From Aradus depressus (lineage: Eukaryota > Arthropoda > Insecta > Hemiptera > Aradidae), in assembly GCA_963662175.1 (NCBI GenBank), contig OY759226.1:23420446-23484445 (forward strand): a stretch of 64,000 nt of DNA, in the 5' to 3' direction. The notes beneath the pieces are model-generated. The model made no database searches. It was not told where the DNA came from and saw nothing but the letters and a program-made list of their open reading frames with translations. Positions 22,096 through 32,205 of this stretch are shown here, piece after piece (position 1 is the first letter of the stretch; each line of letters opens with the position of its first letter). The translations under genes and the position numbers were made by a program.

Positions 22096-22450
22096 TTTGA
22101 CTCACATATTGGCTTCTAAATTCTCATACTTAATTTCATGTCGATACATCGGCAGTTATTGTAATTTTTGAGTTTAGCCCCTTCTCATTTCATCCTCCTT
22201 TTCCTTCGGTTGATTCCGCTGAAAATTAATAGGTATTGTCCCTAAATGATTTTGGGTACAATTATGAAATTTCGTGTCAGTAAATTCATTACAAAGACAT
22301 TTTTTACAGTTTTGTGTTAATTCTCCCCGATAATTCCTTAGGTGGACATGACTGAAAATCAATAGGTGTCGTCGTTTAAGGATTCTGGATTCATATATAA
22401 AATTTCGTGTCGATACATCAGAAGATTAGAAAATTGCATAACTACTTTTA
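22092..22450 (+). repeat. CHR-family repeat, interrupted by a SINE
   Basis: About two and a half internal units ('gatacatcggcagttattgt', 'gaaaattaataggtattgtc', 'gaaaatcaataggtgtcgtc'). The tail 'tatacttcgtat' resumes after the SINE at 22811. Confidence 0.6.
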
Positions 22451-22796
22451 GGTTAGGTTAGGTTTTATGACTCATGCCCGGGCTTTAACTACGAGGTCAT
22501 ATCGCCTACTACCAGAGACCTCTTTCGTCACTCTGGTGGACATGAGCCCGACTCTACTGTGGGAGTCCTAAATTTTGCCTACCCTAAATTTTTATTCACC
22601 TAGGGTAGGGGTCTTTAACGAGTACCTGACATCGTACAGGCTCGGGACCATCGCTTAACGTCCCATCCGAAGGACGGCGTGCTTAAGTTTATTTTACCTC
22701 CCAGATAAAATAAACTAAGGGCCTCGGTCGGGCTACGAACCCACGTTCTTGAGCTCAGAAGGCAAGCACGCATACCACTGAGCTACCGGCGCCCTC
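22451..22796 (-). repeat. SINE-A, full-length young copy
   Basis: Flanked by a perfect 14-bp target duplication, cataactactttta (22437-22450 and 22797-22810). It starts with (TTAGG)-type 'ggttaggttagg', which is the reverse of the CCTAA tail. The perfect duplication shows L1-type target-primed insertion. Confidence 0.92.
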
Positions 22797-22885
22797 CATA
22801 ACTACTTTTATACTTCGTATATCTGCTGAAGTAAAATAAAATGACCTACAGACAACATAATTGATACATTTCGTAACAATATATA

Positions 22886-23630
22886 CGAGGTTTGTTCAAA
22901 AAATAACGGGAATTTTAGGTTTTTGAAAATAAATTTATTTATTCCTCTACATCAATGTTATCCCCTTCAAAATAGTCCCCATTAGATATTATACACTATG
23001 CCAGCGCTTCTTCCAATCCCCGAAACACTTCTGGAACTCGATCTTTGGGATATCATTTAGCTCTCTCAGCGATGCGCTTTTAATCTCATCTATGCTTGTG
23101 AAACGACGGCCCTTTAAGGTTATCTTTATTGTTGGGAACAGAAAAAAGTCACACTGCGAATATGGAGGCTGGGGCATCATTAGAGTGTTGTTTTAGTTCA
23201 AAAATTCACGAACAAGCAATGAAGTGTGAGCAAGGTGCGTTTTCCGCCACCACAAATCCGTGCGTTTTTTTTTCGGATTGCCGCACTTGTCGAACTTTTA
23301 TAACATTCGGTAAACCCTAGTTTTACTCATAGCAGACTCACCAAAAGCAATATTTAACATTTCTAAAACTTTGCTACACTTTATTCCATTCTTATAGCAA
23401 AAAATGCTAATTCTCTGATCCATTTTGTAAACAAATAAATAATCGCCGATCGTACCAAAACACATGTAACCTCTTTGACAGCTGACAGCAGACTAAACAT
23501 CCGGTTTGGCTAACAATGCACAGATACCTTTCAGACATGTTTACCAACACAACAACGAAGAAATTGCGCGAATCGGACAAATACAACCTGCGAAATTACA
23601 AAATTCCCATTACTTTTTGAACACACCTCG
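22886..23630 (-). mobile_element. Mariner-like element, internally deleted, 745 bp
   Basis: Inverted termini 'cgaggtttgttcaaaaa' (left) and its near-complement 'tttttgaacacacctcg' (right), each bounded by TA, the mariner target. It carries both ends of a transposase gene but not the middle. Confidence 0.88.
22980..23425 (-). pseudogene. Mariner transposase remnant (N- and C-termini only)
   Basis: Read from the right, the frame begins MDQRISIFCYKNGIKC with the helix-turn-helix region (LNIAFGESAMSKTRVY). It then passes through a deletion to 'THLAHTSLLVREFLN', a stop and 'PQPPYSQCDFFLFP', the C-terminal block. The catalytic D,D(34)D core is mostly lost. Intact mariner transposases are about 350 residues; fewer than half remain here. 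Confidence 0.75.
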
Positions 23631-23642
23631 TATATATAATAT

Positions 23643-23892
23643 ATATTTTTTTTTTATTTACAAATAGATATTTACAACTGTATAAAAATAAATACTACAA
23701 CCAAATATGCTAAAAGAGAGATAATGGCAATGTCAAAATGTCAAGAGGGGAGAAATCACCCTTCCTAGTCGTACATACGTTTAGGTCAGTGTGAAGAGTT
23801 TTGATGAAGACGTAATATGGAGCATTGACTATTTTACGAAGGATTTTGGATTGCAAGGATTGAACTCCATAGTTCAAGTCCATAAATTTTAG
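23643..23892 (-). pseudogene. Jockey-like LINE 3' fragment
   Basis: Matches the copy at 14163 in reverse: 3' UTR 'atatttacaactgtataaaa', 'ggagaaatcaccc', then coding 'ggattgcaaggattgaactc'. No start and no catalytic region. Confidence 0.6.
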
Positions 23893-24904
23893 AAAATTAC
23901 GTAACTACCCTTATACCTCGTAGTAAAATGAAAATGACGTACAGACAACAACATAATTGCTACATTTTATAACAATATATTTAAAATTTAATTTATAAAT
24001 GTTGTTTTTGAAGGGTACTCATGATGACATACAATTACATAGATGACCTACAATTTTAATTCTACACTATTCGGCCACTAAGAACTATCTAATTTTTTTT
24101 TTTTGGTTAGTTTTATTATTTATGTATAAAGGATGTGGGTTATTGGTTTATTAATCGATACCTCGACCCTGTCAGTTATAGTCGATATACTTGACATTTG
24201 TGTACAACTCTAAAAGATAATTAGTGGTAAAGTTTGACTGACTGGTAAAGAAAGGTCAAAATATGTAGGTATCTGTTATGGATACGGTAAACCGCAATCC
24301 ACTTCAGCTCTGACCTATGACTCAGGGATTATTGTTTATTACTGCCCCAGCAAAACGAAATATAGGGAAAGTTAGATAATCGGTCAAAAACTAGATATTG
24401 AATTTCATGATTTCTAAATTTAAATATAAAAAAAAATTTTGATGTGGCCATGACGATTTAAAAATTACAATTAGATATATTCCTTATAGATATTTACTTT
24501 ACATTCTTCGGGACGCTATAACTTTTGTTGTATTGATCCTATATCAAATCTAAGGACTTTTAACGATTGGAAATTTTATAAGAAACAATTTTGTTAAGAA
24601 TCAATTTTGCGATAGGACTAACCGTTTTCTGGTAAATCAAGGAAACGTCTAAAAATATGTGTTTAAAAACTACATACCAAAATGGATTTTGGCATGTATC
24701 TTACAAACCGGACGACATGTGAAAAATGCTATTTCATAAAAAGTATGTACTTTAATATTCTCTACAACTATTACTTGAAAAGATTTTTGATTAGGTCATA
24801 AACATAAGCTGTATTTTGTAAAATGTAGTTAGGTCCCGGGGGAATGTGGTCTTAATATTGGTCTGTTTTCGGCCGAAATCTATATCTAAACAAAAAACAA
24901 AATA
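23893..24904. other. Unassigned AT-rich DNA with a local duplication
   Basis: 23900-23980 repeats about 80 bp seen at 22805-22885 ('cagacaacataattgataca'), so a small duplication brackets the mariner and LINE. The rest shows no gene. Confidence 0.35.
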
Positions 24905-25255
24905 TAGGTTCTGTTGGTCACAATCATAAAATATAAAGGCAACAAAGATTTAAATAAATATATGTAAATACATTCATTAAATTATAAAAATTAACAAAAA
25001 ATAAATAATAACTATACCTGATAAAATATTTTAGTAAATAAAATTTTAATTTTTTTATAATTAATAAAACCATTTAAAAACTACTTTCATAATTTAATGT
25101 ATTATATTTATTTAAATATTTGTTGCCTTTATATTTTATGGTTGTTACAACAAACTAGTTTTTTGGTTTTGGTTTTTTGTTGCTTAAGAATGGTTTTTTT
25201 TTTGTAGACTGCCTGATGATGAGGGCAACCTCGAAAGCCGGCTAGCTAATACAAA
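24905..25255. mobile_element. Inverted-repeat segment with hammerhead-like core (Penelope-like?)
   Basis: Arms at about 24912-24985 and 25075-25152 are reverse complements ('aaaatataaaggcaacaaag' and counterpart). Just outside the right arm lies CTGATGA (25213-25219), a GAGG/CCTC stem and GAAA (25233-25236). Hammerhead ribozymes are known in Penelope-like terminal repeats; the assignment is inferred. Confidence 0.4.
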
Positions 25256-25259
25256 TAAA

Positions 25260-25989
25260 AATATGTGAGAGGTCAGATTACATCTTATTTGACAACCTAA
25301 CTCACTACATCAGCCATCTTCATATTAATATTTCGAGGTTTCAAGTTAAATCGTGAAAGTTGTCAATTCTTAAAATATGCATTTTCTTTGAAATTTCGAT
25401 ATCGAATTTCTTAACCAACACGGTTTTCCTCGTGCGATATATAAATTAATGTTTGTGGTAATCTTAAATGCCCTTGAAGATAAATGTTGTATATTCTAGA
25501 AGTCTGATGAATGATCGCTTGAAGTTATAATGGAAACTTTCCGAAAACATAAAAAAGTATAATAGCATAATTATTTTAGAGAATAATTGTCTTTATTCTA
25601 GGAATAATTTCAAGACACATTCTGGGGTGATTCCAAATTGCACATGCAAGGCCAGTGGGTTTGTGTGCATTTTTCTATGTAACTGTTGATAATTAACTGA
25701 AGAGAGAAGTAGGGTACGAAAAATACTAATTACACATAAATTATGCAGCGTGTATACAGTGCACTAAAATGCATTCGTTTAACATCGTCTCTATTGAAAG
25801 TGCACACAAAAGATTGATGGAAATAAAACTAAAAGAAAAGAATAATATTACTCAAAATATGCAAAAAAAAAAAAAAGAAAACTAAAAAATGAAGGCTTAA
25901 GTTGAATAAGATCAAAGGACTTAACTGCACTTCAAAAGTGCATTTACTTCACATAAAGGCCAAGATAACTTTAAACATTAAAAAAAGTC
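25260..25989. other. Unassigned AT-rich DNA
   Basis: No gene, repeat end or RNA recognised. A 14-nt A run lies near 25862. Confidence 0.35.
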
Positions 25990-26100
25990 ACTGGCATTGA
26001 ACTTCCCCAACTCGAATATAAGTTTCCACTCTCCCTCTATACCCTCCTTTCCCCAGTTATACAAAGTATAAGGGTAGTTTTATAATTTGTTAAAAATTCT
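25990..26100 (+). repeat. CHR-family repeat, minimal copy
   Basis: Head 'gaacttccccaactcg' is joined almost directly to the tail 'ccccagttatacaaagtata' with no internal unit between them. Confidence 0.5.
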
Positions 26101-26130
26101 TATATTTTTGCTTATCCTGGGTTTAGTTGT

Positions 26131-26320
26131 CTAGGGTAGAGGAGTCTATAACAAGAAGCTGAAATTGCACAGGCTCGGGACCATAGCTTAAACACCCATC
26201 CAAAGGACGACATGCTCAATTGTTATTGTTTTTTTACCTCTCAGACAACTAAATGCCACGACAGGGTTTCCGAACCCACCATTTTGAGTTGAGTAAGGAA
26301 ACGCGCTTCTGGGCGTCCTC
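26131..26320 (-). repeat. SINE-A fragment, diverged
   Basis: 'cacaggctcgggaccatagc', 'ccatccaaaggacgacatgc' and a degraded head ending 'gggcgtcctc'. The tail is absent. Confidence 0.6.
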
Positions 26321-26713
26321 GAAGAAGTTCTTTTGAATTAGGTCGGAAAATTCGAAATTTCGTTGAAACTCAACAATTTTTTGTTTCTATAACTACCTCA
26401 ATATTCCGCATAAATAAGGAAGTTATATATTTTTAATATGCAGTTATTTATGTAATTTATATCGAAGAATTTGATTGTGAAAGACTTAAAACGAAGTGAA
26501 CATTAAGAAATTGCTCTATTAAAACATTGCAGGATGTTTTTTTATGATGCAGTTATGTCAGATATTGCAAGTTATTAGAAACTATGATTACCTGCATTTA
26601 TAACCTGTTTTTAAGTAAAATATTGTTTTGTTTTTTTATTATTGTTTAAATTGTTTACTGTTTGTTCATATCTCTGAGATTATTTGATATTTTATGTATG
26701 TTAGTTAGTTATT
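26321..26713. other. Unassigned AT-rich DNA
   Basis: The first 80 bp faintly resemble a CHR tail ('ggtcggaaaattcgaaattt'). Nothing else is recognised. Confidence 0.3.
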
Positions 26714-26761
26714 GAGACTCATGCCCGGGCTTTTAACTACGAGATTATATCGCCTATTACC
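26714..26761 (-). repeat. SINE-A tail, split copy (part 1)
   Basis: 'gactcatgcccgggctttta', then 'cgcctattacc'; the SINE is then interrupted by an L-B LINE end. Confidence 0.65.
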
Positions 26762-26961
26762 TATTTTACATAAAATAGTTGTATTAATTTTTATTAAATT
26801 AAAAGAAATTATTTACTTATTATAAATGTATCTATGTATTAGTATTATTATTAATTTACTCATATATTTTCAAATATGCTTATTTATTAATTATTTCATT
26901 TCATTTTATTTATTTATAAGCAACATTCTTTTTACCATGTTATGGTTTAACGGAAATAAAT
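26762..26961 (+). mobile_element. LINE family L-B 3' end inserted in SINE-A
   Basis: 200-bp AT-rich insert ending 'atggtttaacggaaataaat'. It is homologous to the minus-strand insert at 11132-11644 and is 5'-truncated relative to it. Confidence 0.45.
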
Positions 26962-27188
26962 GTTTCGTCGCTCTGGTGGACATGAGCCCGCCTCTACTAT
27001 GGGAATCTTAAATTTTTATTCACCTAGGGTAGAGAGTCTTGAACGAGTATCTAACTTAACATCCCATCCGAAGGACGACGTGCTCGAGGTTTATTCACCT
27101 CCCAGAAAAAAACAACAAAACTAAGGGCCTCTACCGGGGTTTCAAGGATGTGATCTTGAGTTCAGTAAGCAAGCACGCTAACTGTGAG
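26962..27188 (-). repeat. SINE-A, split copy (part 2)
   Basis: Resumes at 'tttcgtcgctctggtggaca' and runs to a mutated head. Together with 26714-26761 this forms one SINE. Confidence 0.7.
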
Positions 27189-27522
27189 CGATTTAACAGA
27201 CATTTTTTATCGTTGTATAGTTGAGGTTGTTTAGATATTTTTTCAAATTTGGAAAAATTTGATTATATTTTAGAAGAAATCCAAAATTGCACGTCATAAG
27301 GTTTATAATTATTATTTAATATAACACCATATATATTTTTTTATTATCACAGTGGAAAACTCAAAACGTATTACATTTGGGTTTTTGACAGATTTATTCA
27401 AAGAAGAATAGATTTTTACTGAATATTTGGTCAGAAATTTAATATTGGATTTTCAGCGGAATATTCATGTTTTCTGATTGAAAAATGTCTATATACTTGT
27501 GTTTGTGAACACGATACCTCCT

Positions 27523-27862
27523 GAGGGCGCCGGTAGCTCAGTGGTATGCGTGCTTGACTTCTGAGCTCAAGGTCGTGGGTTCGTAACCCGACCGAGGCCC
27601 TTAGTTTATTTTATCTGGGAGGTAAAATAAACTTAAGCACGCCGTCCTTCAGATGGGACGTTAAGCGATGGTCCCGAGCCTGTACGATGTCAGGTACTCG
27701 TTAAAGACCCCTACCCTAGATGAATAAAAAATTTAGGGTAGGCAAAATTTAGGACTCAGTAGAGTCGGGCTCATGTCCACCAGAGTGACGAAAGAGAGCT
27801 CTGGTAGTAGGCGATATGACCTCATTGTTGAAGCCCGGGCATGAGTCATAAAACCTAACCTA
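27523..27862 (+). repeat. SINE-A, full-length reference copy
   Basis: 340 bp from 'gagggcgccggtagctcagt' to 'aaaacctaacctaa'. It is bounded by the 12-bp target duplication acgatacctcct (27511-27522 and 27863-27874). A-box 'tagctcagtgg', B-box 'gggttcgtaaccc'. It is among the best copies to define the family ends. Confidence 0.93.
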
Positions 27863-27939
27863 ACGATACCTCCTAATAGAAGGTATATATCGACAAGTAA
27901 TTTTATTTCAAAATTAGATGGAAATTGTCTTTTTTTTTT

Positions 27940-28385
27940 TTTTTTTTTTAGGGAAAGTTAGTGTAGTTTTCAACGAAATTTCATTTTTTCCGACCTCCTG
28001 AATTCTAACACCCCCCCCCCCCCCAAAAAAAAAAAAAAACATGAGTATGTGTGAAATGTTTGAGAATAAGATAACTCGCGGTAAATTGAAATTTTATATG
28101 TGTTTCCAGAACCCTTCAAGGACGCCACCTGTTTGTTTTGAGACAGATCGGGGAAGGGGATTAGGGGGGGGGGAGGGGGGGGGGGGCCTAACACAAAAAT
28201 GCTAATAATTCCCAAAATAATAAATGTATCAACATGAAATTTTATATTTAAATTAAAAAACCCATGAAGACAACACCTATTATTTTTCCGTGAAATTAGC
28301 CAATGGGAAGAGGGGAATCAGAGAAGGGGCAAAACATAAAAACAGCCGATGTAATGAATATATCGACACGAATTTTACCTTGAAA
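27940..28385 (-). repeat. CHR-family repeat with expanded C/G tracts
   Basis: 'gggaaagttagtgtagtttt', two internal units in reverse ('agacaacacctatta', 'cagccgatgtaatgaatat'), and homopolymer runs at 28009-28022 and 28166-28192 within the 'ccctccctgaacccc' zone of the unit. Confidence 0.55.
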
Positions 28386-28834
28386 TGGCAACAAAACATT
28401 TTAACATTCAGTTTGCTAATGAGAGTTGTCTCAGAGTAATAAATATTAGATTCTTTGAACATATATCGTTTATGGTTATTTTAAAACAGCATAAGACGGG
28501 GGGGGGATATTTAATTAAATGTAAACCGATTCAAATGAAAACTGATGGTGTTAGGAATTATAAACAGTTGCATTAATAAATGCATTTAAAAAGTGCATCA
28601 AGAGAGGGTACTTTATTGCGCCGAGATATCTTTACCATCCCTTACAAAATGATGGGGTTACAGTAATTATTTAATAAGAAAAAATTCCAAGACTTGTCTG
28701 GGTCCTGGCTTTATTACTGTTTAGGATCTGTGGCATTTTAATTATTTTCTTGAGATCCAACGTCGAAGCTTTATTTCAAGGTCTTCGTTTGGGTTTTCTT
28801 ACCGTTCTTAATGAATGCATTTTTTTTAAAAGTC
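28386..28834. other. Unassigned DNA
   Basis: No gene or repeat end that I can support. There is a short G run at 28498-28506. Confidence 0.3.
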
Positions 28835-28891
28835 ATTGGTGAATCGCAAATAATGTACTTCACCAAAACGCTAATATTCAACAGTTGACTT
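28835..28891 (+). repeat. CHR-family head, split by SINE
   Basis: 'ggtgaatcgcaaataatgta', then 'ttcaacagttgactt', at which point the SINE enters. It continues at 29228. Confidence 0.55.
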
Positions 28892-29227
28892 GAGGGCGCC
28901 GGTAGCTCAGTGGAATGCGTGCTTGTCTTCTGAGCTCAAGATCGTGGGTTTGAAACCCGATCGAGGCCCTTAGTTTATTTTATCTGGGAGATAAATTAAA
29001 CTTAAGCACGCCGTCCTTCGGATGGGACGTTAAGCGATGATGTACGATGTCAGGTATTCGTTAAAGAACCCTACCCTAGGTGAATAAAAATTTAGTGTAG
29101 GCAAAATTTAGTACTCCCACAGTAGAGTCGGGCTCATGTCCACCAGAGTGACGAAAGAGCGCTCTGGTAGTAGGCGATATGACCTCGTAGTTCAAGCCCG
29201 GGCATGAGTCACAAAACCTAACCTAAG
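28892..29227 (+). repeat. SINE-A, full-length young copy
   Basis: Target duplication agttgactt at 28883-28891 and 29228-29236; the tail is 'aaaacctaacctaa'. A short deletion lies in the mid-body ('gcgatgatgtacgatg'). Confidence 0.92.
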
Positions 29228-29470
29228 AGTTGACTTACATAAGGGCTTCTAAATCCTTATACCCAATTTTGAGTCGATAAATTAATTACTTGGACAGTTA
29301 TTAGGTTTTTGAATTAAGCCCCCTCCCTGAACCCCCCCCCCCCTACCTTCAGCAGATATCACCAGAATTTGATAGCTTACGTCCTCATTGGGTTTTGATT
29401 TTAAATATAAAATTTCATGTAGATACACTCATTACAACGGCAGTTTTTAGAATTTTTGTTTTTATATTAA
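29228..29470 (+). repeat. CHR-family repeat, continuation
   Basis: Follows 28835-28891 across the SINE. It holds an internal unit with a C run at 29332-29343 and 'aatttcatgtagatacactc'. No tail hairpin. Confidence 0.55.
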
Positions 29471-29523
29471 GCAGTTTCTCTAATTCCCCGCATATTATTT
29501 GGCAGCTATATTATTCTTTAATT

Positions 29524-29610
29524 GAGGGAGCCGGTTGCTTACTGAGCTCAAGATCGCGGGCTCAAAACCCAGCTGAGGCCCTTAGTTTATTTTATCTATG
29601 AGGTTTATTT
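29524..29610 (+). repeat. SINE-A head, truncated and internally deleted
   Basis: 'gagggagccgg' joined to 'actgagctcaagatcgcggg', then 'cttagtttattttatct'. Confidence 0.6.
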
Positions 29611-29858
29611 ACTATTTAAGTTATTTTACTCCTAACAGCTGTATTTTTACAAATAATAATAATAATAATTGATTTTATAATAGGAATAGATAATTACTTA
29701 CTTTTTACTTTATTCTTTATTTCACCAGATCAACAAGAAGTATGTTATACATGGTGCGGATAACATAATATATATAGACATGAGGGATCTTCGCAAAATT
29801 GAGTTGCCCTTAACTAATAATTTGAAATAATTGAAATGGGATTTGAAGAATAACGGGA
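29611..29858. other. Unassigned DNA sharing a segment with 32800-32900
   Basis: 'aacagctgtatttttacaaa', then 'ttgattttataat', recurs at about 32835-32880, so part of this is an unclassified dispersed repeat. Confidence 0.3.
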
Positions 29859-29859
29859 A

Positions 29860-30297
29860 ACGCTATTAGTAATGTAGTAATGTGTCTTGGAGGAGTCTGG
29901 GTTTGAGGCGTCTGGTAGTGGTGGGTTGTCCAATGTTGTACGTAGTGGCACCCGGAACAATGGTCAGCCTGTCATAGTATCTGCGGAATTTGGAGTGGAT
30001 AAACTCATCTATAGAAGGGAGGTCCAGGTCGCGGTGAAGCTGAGAGTTTCTAACAAACCACGGAGAGTTAACAGCCATTCTTAAGATTTTGTTTTGGAAC
30101 ACCTGGATTCTTTTTCGTTTAGTTGGAGAAGCAGAGCCCCAAACTTCACACCCGTAGGTTACGAGCGGCCGGAGAATGGTTTTGTAAAGTAGGAGGCAGT
30201 TGTCGGGCTTGAGGTTGGACTTCCTGTTCATCAGAGGGTACAGCATGGAAAGTCGTGCATAGGCTTCCGAAAGCTTCTTGTTTATGTGTATCTGAAT
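29860..30297 (-). pseudogene. Jockey-like LINE RT C-terminal fragment
   Basis: About 140 open codons on the minus strand, including 'LLLYKTILRPLVTYGCEVWG' and 'ILRMAVNSPWFVRNSQLHRD'. This is the region after the RT catalytic motifs in Jockey-clade proteins. The 5' end is cut at about 30297 by the inverted-repeat element. No YxDD motif, so it is inactive. Confidence 0.75.
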
Positions 30298-30299
30298 AG

Positions 30300-30656
30300 A
30301 TAATTAAAATACACAATTTCTTTGTCAAACTTATATTCTCAAATACTCAACTAGTTTCGCCGTGTTAAGGCATTATCAAGAGTCACTTATAAACTGACAG
30401 AATTGGTCGACAGAGTAGAAGGTACAGTATGGAGGGGGTTTTTAGGTAGTGACGTGGAATCCCTTGTTTTTGTTACTCTATACATTCTAATAAACAGATA
30501 TTTACAAGATAATAATAAATATAAAATAAAAAATAAAAAAGAAAATATATTACTATTATATCAATACTATTATTAAATTTTATGGCGAAACTAGTCGAGT
30601 ATTTGAGAATATATAGTGAAGTTTGACAAAGAAATTGTGTATTTTAATTAGCTATT
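30300..30656. mobile_element. Inverted-repeat element, Penelope-like terminal repeats
   Basis: Arms of about 65 bp at 30304-30370 and 30582-30651 are reverse complements ('atacacaatttctttgtcaa', 'ctagtttcgcc'). Read outward, the left arm has 'ttgataatgccttaacacgg', then CGAAAC, a degraded form of the motif at 61836-61858. The middle, about 210 bp, is unrelated. Confidence 0.5.
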
Positions 30657-31133
30657 CCTAGAATGGAGCTTCACAAAGTAAATCTGGAAACCATAAATTA
30701 TTTGATTTTATAATATTTTAATAATGTGTGTAAATTTTTTTCATCACAATGTGTCGTTGGTGTTTTCCCCGTATTTTTGCACTTAATACATAATACATAA
30801 ATAAATTAATATTTATATATTTGTATTAAGTTATAAGAGTTTTTGTTCAAATAGCCGTATCATTCATTCTATTCTGTTTTCTGGAACAAGGTTGATCTAG
30901 TGGAGTATATAGCCTTGTATTTAAATGTCACGTTAATAACAATATCAATTGTCTTTATTAATATCCTTCAATATAATATGGTTTTTAAAAATAAATAAAT
31001 AAATTAAAACCAATAGAGAACAATTGGCTGAATTACAATTTTTTTTTTTTTATTATGCATATTTACAATTGGTACAAACCATAAGTGAACTTGTTGACAA
31101 TAATGGTTAATGGGACAAACTATAAAATTATTA
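30657..31133. other. Unassigned AT-rich DNA
   Basis: Nothing recognisable. Confidence 0.35.
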
Positions 31134-31226
31134 TGACTCATGCCCGGGCTTTATCTATAAGGTCATATTGCCTACTATTATAGAGTTTTTTCGTCACTCT
31201 TGTGGAGATGAGCCCGACTCTAGATT
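31134..31226 (-). repeat. SINE-A tail fragment
   Basis: 'tgactcatgcccgggcttta' to 'gagatgagcccgactct'. Confidence 0.65.
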
Positions 31227-31793
31227 CAAGCTACAGAGTTCAATGGCGCATTGTCCTACCAAAAAACTGGCGTTAGTCTGTTGTAATTTGAAAAAAATAA
31301 AATAAAAAAATGTGTGCTTGGAACACACTCCAAAATTGAAACATCTTTCGATATTTTTTTAAATTTTTTTGTTTTCGGATCCGTAAATATTATTTTTATA
31401 TTGCATGTGATTTCTCAATTAACTCAACATTTTAGGTGCAAACAGTTTTATTTATTGGCTTATTTTATTGTTAAGATAAATAAGAAATATAGGTCTAATT
31501 TCGTAACTTATTTACCAGCTTAGTCCCAAAGTTGCGCAGTGCGCGTAAAGAAGTCTCACTTCAGTATTTTGGATACAGACACCATTGAGATATAATGTAT
31601 CTATATCTGTTTTAATCACTTCTTTAATACAAAAACAAAAAAAAAAATACATGCAAGCCCTAAGTTTGTGATTGTATTATTATTATTATTATTTTTGTCT
31701 TATTATAAAGTATGAGCCACTATACATTTATTTATTGAAAAAAATAATAAATAGATATTATATAGGTATAATAAATTATTTTATTATTTTCAG

Positions 31794-31844
31794 GTTGTGA
31801 CTCGGTAGGAAGGCCAGACAAAACCAGTTCACCGACAAATAGTG
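31794..31844 (+). CDS. nub: POU class 2-like transcription factor, internal exon A
   Basis: 51 bp between a strong acceptor (ttattttattattttcag) and donor (GTATGT). It is open in only one useful frame, which reads CDSVGRPDKTSSPTNS, and it starts with two bases of a split codon. It ends with one base (G) that joins the AT opening exon B to make an Asp codon, so phase is kept across a 17.8-kb intron. It is more GC-rich than its surroundings and is Ser/Thr/Pro-rich, as expected of a disordered transactivation segment. The identity rests on the downstream exons; the symbol is tentative and could equally be pdm2 or an Oct1-type name. Confidence 0.6.
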
Positions 31845-31997
31845 GTATGTTATTGCAGTATGTTATTACTATAATAGATATACTAATTACTATTCAAAAC
31901 TACTACAAACTATAATAACGAAACATGTTTGATTAGTAATAATAATTTTAATGTATGGATAATTACATAATAATTTTTATTATGAACATTTTCTGTT

Positions 31998-32205
31998 GAG
32001 GGTGCCGACAGTTCAGAAGTAGCGTCCTTGACTTCTAAGCTCAATATTGTGGGTTCGAAACCCGGTCGAGGCCCTAAGAAAAACGATGAGCACACCGTCC
32101 TTCGGATGTCAGATATTTGTTAAAAAGAGCCCCAACTCTAGAAAGATAAAAGAGCGGTCTGGTAGTAGGCGATATTATCTCGTAGTTAAATCACAATAAC
32201 TAACT
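31998..32205 (+). repeat. SINE-A, internally deleted copy
   Basis: Starts 150 bp after exon A. Head 'gagggtgccgacagttcag', B-box-like 'gggttcgaaacccgg', then a shortened body. Confidence 0.7.

Noticed and set aside
22451..22470. Interstitial telomere sequence (TTAGG)n
   Set aside because: The repeats are only two or three units and always form the SINE-A tail.
27523..27600. tRNA gene calls at the SINE-A heads
   Set aside because: A- and B-box-like motifs are present, but the heads are followed by the common SINE body, occur in dozens of dispersed copies with target duplications, and fold poorly as cloverleafs.
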